64,000 bases of DNA from NCBI RefSeq assembly GCF_018139145.2, contig NC_059481.1, positions 1,724,368-1,788,367 of the forward strand, read 5' to 3'. The position numbers and the translations under genes are program-made. Below the pieces are notes generated by a model, which was given only the letters and a program-made list of their open reading frames with translations, had not been told where the DNA came from and did no database searches. This DNA comes from Gymnogyps californianus. Taxonomy: Eukaryota; Chordata; Aves; Accipitriformes; Cathartidae. This document shows, piece by piece, positions 60,837-64,000 of the stretch (the stretch's first letter is position 1; each line of letters begins with the position of its first letter).

Positions 60837-61860
60837 GTTACTCTGTGTGTGTTAATTGTATGCGTATAGGTAGGTATGTCAATGTGTGTGTTACTGATGT
60901 GTACAATGACATCCTTTCCCTTCTCCTCTGTTTGTGAATTCTGATCAAGGGATACCTTTTAAAATCAGTATATGCCATGTTAATTATGCTACCAAGGCTA
61001 TTTTTAAAAAGTCAGGTTTCTGATTATGTACTGAAATTTCTCATTCCTGTTGTGTATTCCACATACTTCCCGCTTTAGTTTAGCCAACAAGGACATTTGG
61101 TAGGTTTCCTTCTCTTCATATTACAGTCTTTCTAAGAATACTCTTCTCTCCCATGACTAGTTGTCTCCTGCCCAGATTTTAGGCCAGGTTGCATTCTCTC
61201 CTGTCTAGTTGGCCTAAGCAAGGGGGGAAAAAAATATGTGATAGTTGGTGTTTCTTCTTTGTAGAAAGGACTGGAAGCATCTGGCCTTATCTTAGTTCAG
61301 GTAATGCTGGGCTTCTGTTCTCCATGAATGTTTTGTAATTACGAAGTCTAATCTATTCGCTAGTGAGATTCGTGAAATATGTCTTATTAACAAAATTGTA
61401 TTTTAAAACATGTTTCACACCTCTGCCACTCAAGACAAATGATGCTGAATAATGTTCAAGCAAAGGAGAAGAAAAGGAACTGCAATAATTTAATGAAGTG
61501 TCCACAGATGGCTGGACTTACTAATTTTTTAACAGGGTCTGGGTGAGAAGCTGATGTGCTAACAAAATGTGTGGCATCTTTAAGATCCGTTGCTTCACTG
61601 AAGGATAACAGATGTTGTAGCTATTTTAACAATAAGGTTTCATGTTTCTATACTCCTTTACCTACTTGCATTGCTAAAATCTTCACACTTCCCAAGAGGC
61701 TATTTTAATAAAGTAGTAATAGAGTTATGGATTTGTCATAAGTTCAAATTCGATTAGGCAAACGAGAATGGGGAAAAAAATGAAAGTGTCTTAAAATTAT
61801 CAGCAGTTTGCATAATCATTCACTGTCTCTTTGTGTTTGAACAAAACGATTTAATGCGGA

Positions 61861-61990
61861 AGGATAGTAAGGTGAAAGCTGTAGGGTGGCAATGTTTGTA
61901 GATGATACTACTAAAGTTAGTTTAGAGTTGGGTAAGTTATGAGAAACTTGTGTAAGAGTAACACTGGGCAACAGAGGATTTTCATAGCTG
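61861..61990 (+). mobile_element. Old CR1 ORF2 fragment, sense
   Basis: gggtggcaatgtttgtagat continues into gatactactaaagtt, which encodes FVDDTTKV, close to the CR1 catalytic FADDTK motif. It is followed at the expected distance by actgggcaacag (the 'GDWAT/GNR' block). It is heavily decayed. The 70-codon frame at 61939-62151 overlaps but does not keep the CR1 frame. Confidence 0.5.
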
Positions 61991-62649
61991 GTATACAGGA
62001 GGTAACAGGTTTGGAAAAACTGTCAGCTGCTCCTGTGTTTTACTTTCTCTGTACTGCAATAGAAATAATCAGGGAAAGAACAGGGAAAACATTTGCTGAG
62101 CACATTGAGATGTCACAAAAAAGCCTGAAACCAGCCCTGGGAACCAGTTAATTGCATAAACATGTAGAGTCTGTGTGTGTGTTTAGAGCTGTTTAATGCT
62201 TATACAAAGTATTACGTTAAATTCCAGTCTGTGAAGTAGCAATAGAGGAGACTCAGACACACGACAAAAATGCTCACAAAGACTTGATCTGACAGGCTTG
62301 TGACCACGTAGTAAAGGTACACAACCCTGCCATAGGCAGGGAAAAAGTGAATTCCTGTGCGGCCTTCTGTTGCCCTAGAGACGAGGAAGTTATTCTCTTT
62401 TCTTATTTTTCTTTTGCAGTCTTGATTTGGCAAGATTGATGCCAAAAGGTTAGTAGGGTACTAAAGAGGATTAAATGTGCGTATGGTAATAGCATCCACA
62501 TTAAATAAAACCGAGCATTTACAGTGACTGCTGACGGTCAGTATTTAGAGCAGAAGGCAAGCATTTACTCTGAAGTTAGTTAGAACATTGTCCTATGAGC
62601 GAGTTATTTAGTAATTGTTGATTATGGAAGTTTTTTCTTTCAGCCTCCT

Positions 62650-62740
62650 TGAAAATGATTGGCACTGGCCATGGTCGCAGAGAGGATGCTGAACTAGATT
62701 AGCATCTGGCTCAGTGCAATGAATTCCTCCTCTTCTGGAA
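62650..62740 (+). mobile_element. Ancient CR1/L3-like 3' tail, sense
   Basis: ggcactggccatggtcgcag, then agaggatgctgaactagatt, then catctggctcagtgcaatga matches by eye the reptile-type CR1 tail 'ggccactgtcagagacaggatactgggctagatggaccattggtctgacccagtatggcaattct'. It may belong with the piece at 61861-61990, which has the same orientation. Confidence 0.6.
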
Positions 62741-62744
62741 AGTA

Positions 62745-64000
62745 CAGGAGATGAAATACTGGCTCCATTGAAGGCAGCAGACTACAGCTGGAATTTTTAC
62801 CATCTGTGTTTTCCAGGAGCATGGGAATTATTGCTCTTCTAGGCACATCTTTTTCAGAAATGGAGACAATGGGCCACAGATCTCAGTAATGCTTAGACTG
62901 GGAATGCCGGCTGAATGGAACAAATTTGCATTAAGTAGATTGTTCATTCACATTCCTACCATTGCTCTGGTCTTTTGATGGGGGGAGGGGAGAGACAAAA
63001 GGGAAGGAGAAAATAGGGACAGAGTTGACTCCTTTGCCCCCCCATTTGCATTGTCCTAGCAGAAAATTTGAAGTTTTGTGGTGCATCTAATTCCTATTGT
63101 ATGCGTGTGAGAGTCGCGCTGTTGCTTGTGTGTTCTCCTACCAGTGTTTAGAGAACATTCCAAGTGGAAAATCATCCTTCCTAAATTGAGTTTATTAACC
63201 TGCGTTCCTGCTAGGTCAGTAGTATTTTCCTTCAGTGTCCTAAAATCAATACATAATGTACGTGTGCTGCCACAGAATGATTAATGTACGTACAAACATG
63301 AAAAAATTATCTTTAATATCAGAACCCCAAAGTATCATTTATCATTACATTCATTTAACAGAAGACGGGGTAATATCTTCAACTGAATGCCGTGCAACAT
63401 GTGGGTGAAGAGTGGGTGCTGCTTACTCGTTAGAAATGTAACTAATTTTCATTAGATCTTCTTGCTTAGTCTTGGTGATACAAGTGATTGGGAAATACAA
63501 ACCATTGAGAAAAAAGCATCAATGTTTTTAAAATTTAACTTTGAAAAATAGTTTTAAATGTGTTTGTAGTTTAAATAGAAAGACTGAATTAGCTTACATG
63601 GTAATACATTTGAAAACAATTATAGAAAGTTAAGGAAATGCAGGCTTACAAGGCAATCACTTGGTAATTTGAAGAGGAAAAGAGAAGCTCTGTAATGGAA
63701 AGATTCTGGGCTGGTAGATGAAAGGGTATTTTCTAGTAGTATACTGCTGCAGGAGGTGTGCCAGCACTCTGGGACCTGGTACTGTGTTTGTAAACAGGTC
63801 TCAGAATTAATAGTAATTAAGGCTTATATTTAGAGCGCCTTTTGTAATACATCATTATTGTTTTGTGGTTGTCTGTTGGCTAAAGCAAAAGGGTCCTCCT
63901 CTACAATGGAGGCTTTTAAGCAGTGCAAATTGCAAATAATCGTAGAATAAGAGAAAATTACTCTTAGGACAAAATTATAGCCTAGGTTAAAATATATATT
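62745..64000. other. End of window, intronic, no gene
   Basis: AT-rich. A purine-rich patch lies at about 62978-63010 and a C7 run at about 63036. No exon or repeat was recognised. Confidence 0.5.

Larger units (their letters stand above)
48327..64000 (+). other. Probable NEO1 intron 2 (partial)
   Basis: The next neogenin exon should encode the second Ig domain, with a Cys pair and a Trp in roughly 90 residues. I found no such frame with flanking AG and GT in the remaining 15.7 kb, so the window is taken to end inside intron 2. Contents are old repeats and AT-rich unique sequence. Confidence 0.7.

Noticed and set aside
61740..61760. tRNA B-box-like word gttcaaattcg
   Set aside because: No A box at the right distance and no cloverleaf could be drawn.

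Overview
This window is nuclear DNA from a bird. The evidence is CR1 retroposon tails in both orientations, a solo endogenous-retrovirus LTR of a type common in bird genomes, AT-rich non-coding sequence with long T and A runs, and a single vertebrate exon with consensus splice sites. The LTR type points towards Neoaves, but the species cannot be fixed from what is here.

The one coding feature I can defend is exon 2 of NEO1 (neogenin, receptor for netrins and RGM proteins) at 48009-48326, plus strand. It encodes the first immunoglobulin domain of the ectodomain. Everything to its left (1-48008) is best read as intron 1, or intron 1 plus upstream DNA, since exon 1 with the signal peptide is not in view. 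Everything to its right (48327-64000) reads as intron 2, because no exon for the second Ig domain was found. Most other open frames are chance or lie inside repeats.

Layout: 1-10.8 kb, AT-rich intron with homopolymer runs and a minus-strand G-quadruplex motif. 10.79-11.37 kb, a complete solo LTR with a perfect 5-bp target duplication. 14.9-16.8 kb, one decayed and one clearer CR1. 21.5 kb, a CR1 tail. 23.6-24.1 kb, a CpG-rich islet with an RFX-like X-box. 27.5-27.7 kb, a second GC-rich islet with an NF-E2-type site and a perfect 9-bp inverted repeat. 30.2-31.4 kb, two CR1 pieces. 34.5-35.25 kb, the best-preserved CR1 (minus strand, with an open ORF2 C-terminus). 43.2-44.0 kb, a very old CR1. 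48.0-48.3 kb, the exon. 53.9 kb, a MIR-like relic. 57.9-60.7 kb, an unexplained pyrimidine-rich block that may be a decayed antisense retroelement. 60.7-62.7 kb, three old CR1 pieces.

I found no RNA gene, CRISPR array, operon or new multi-gene system. The interest lies in possible regulatory islets, the layered retroelement record, an unexpected cysteine in the Ig domain, and the unexplained block at 58-60.7 kb.
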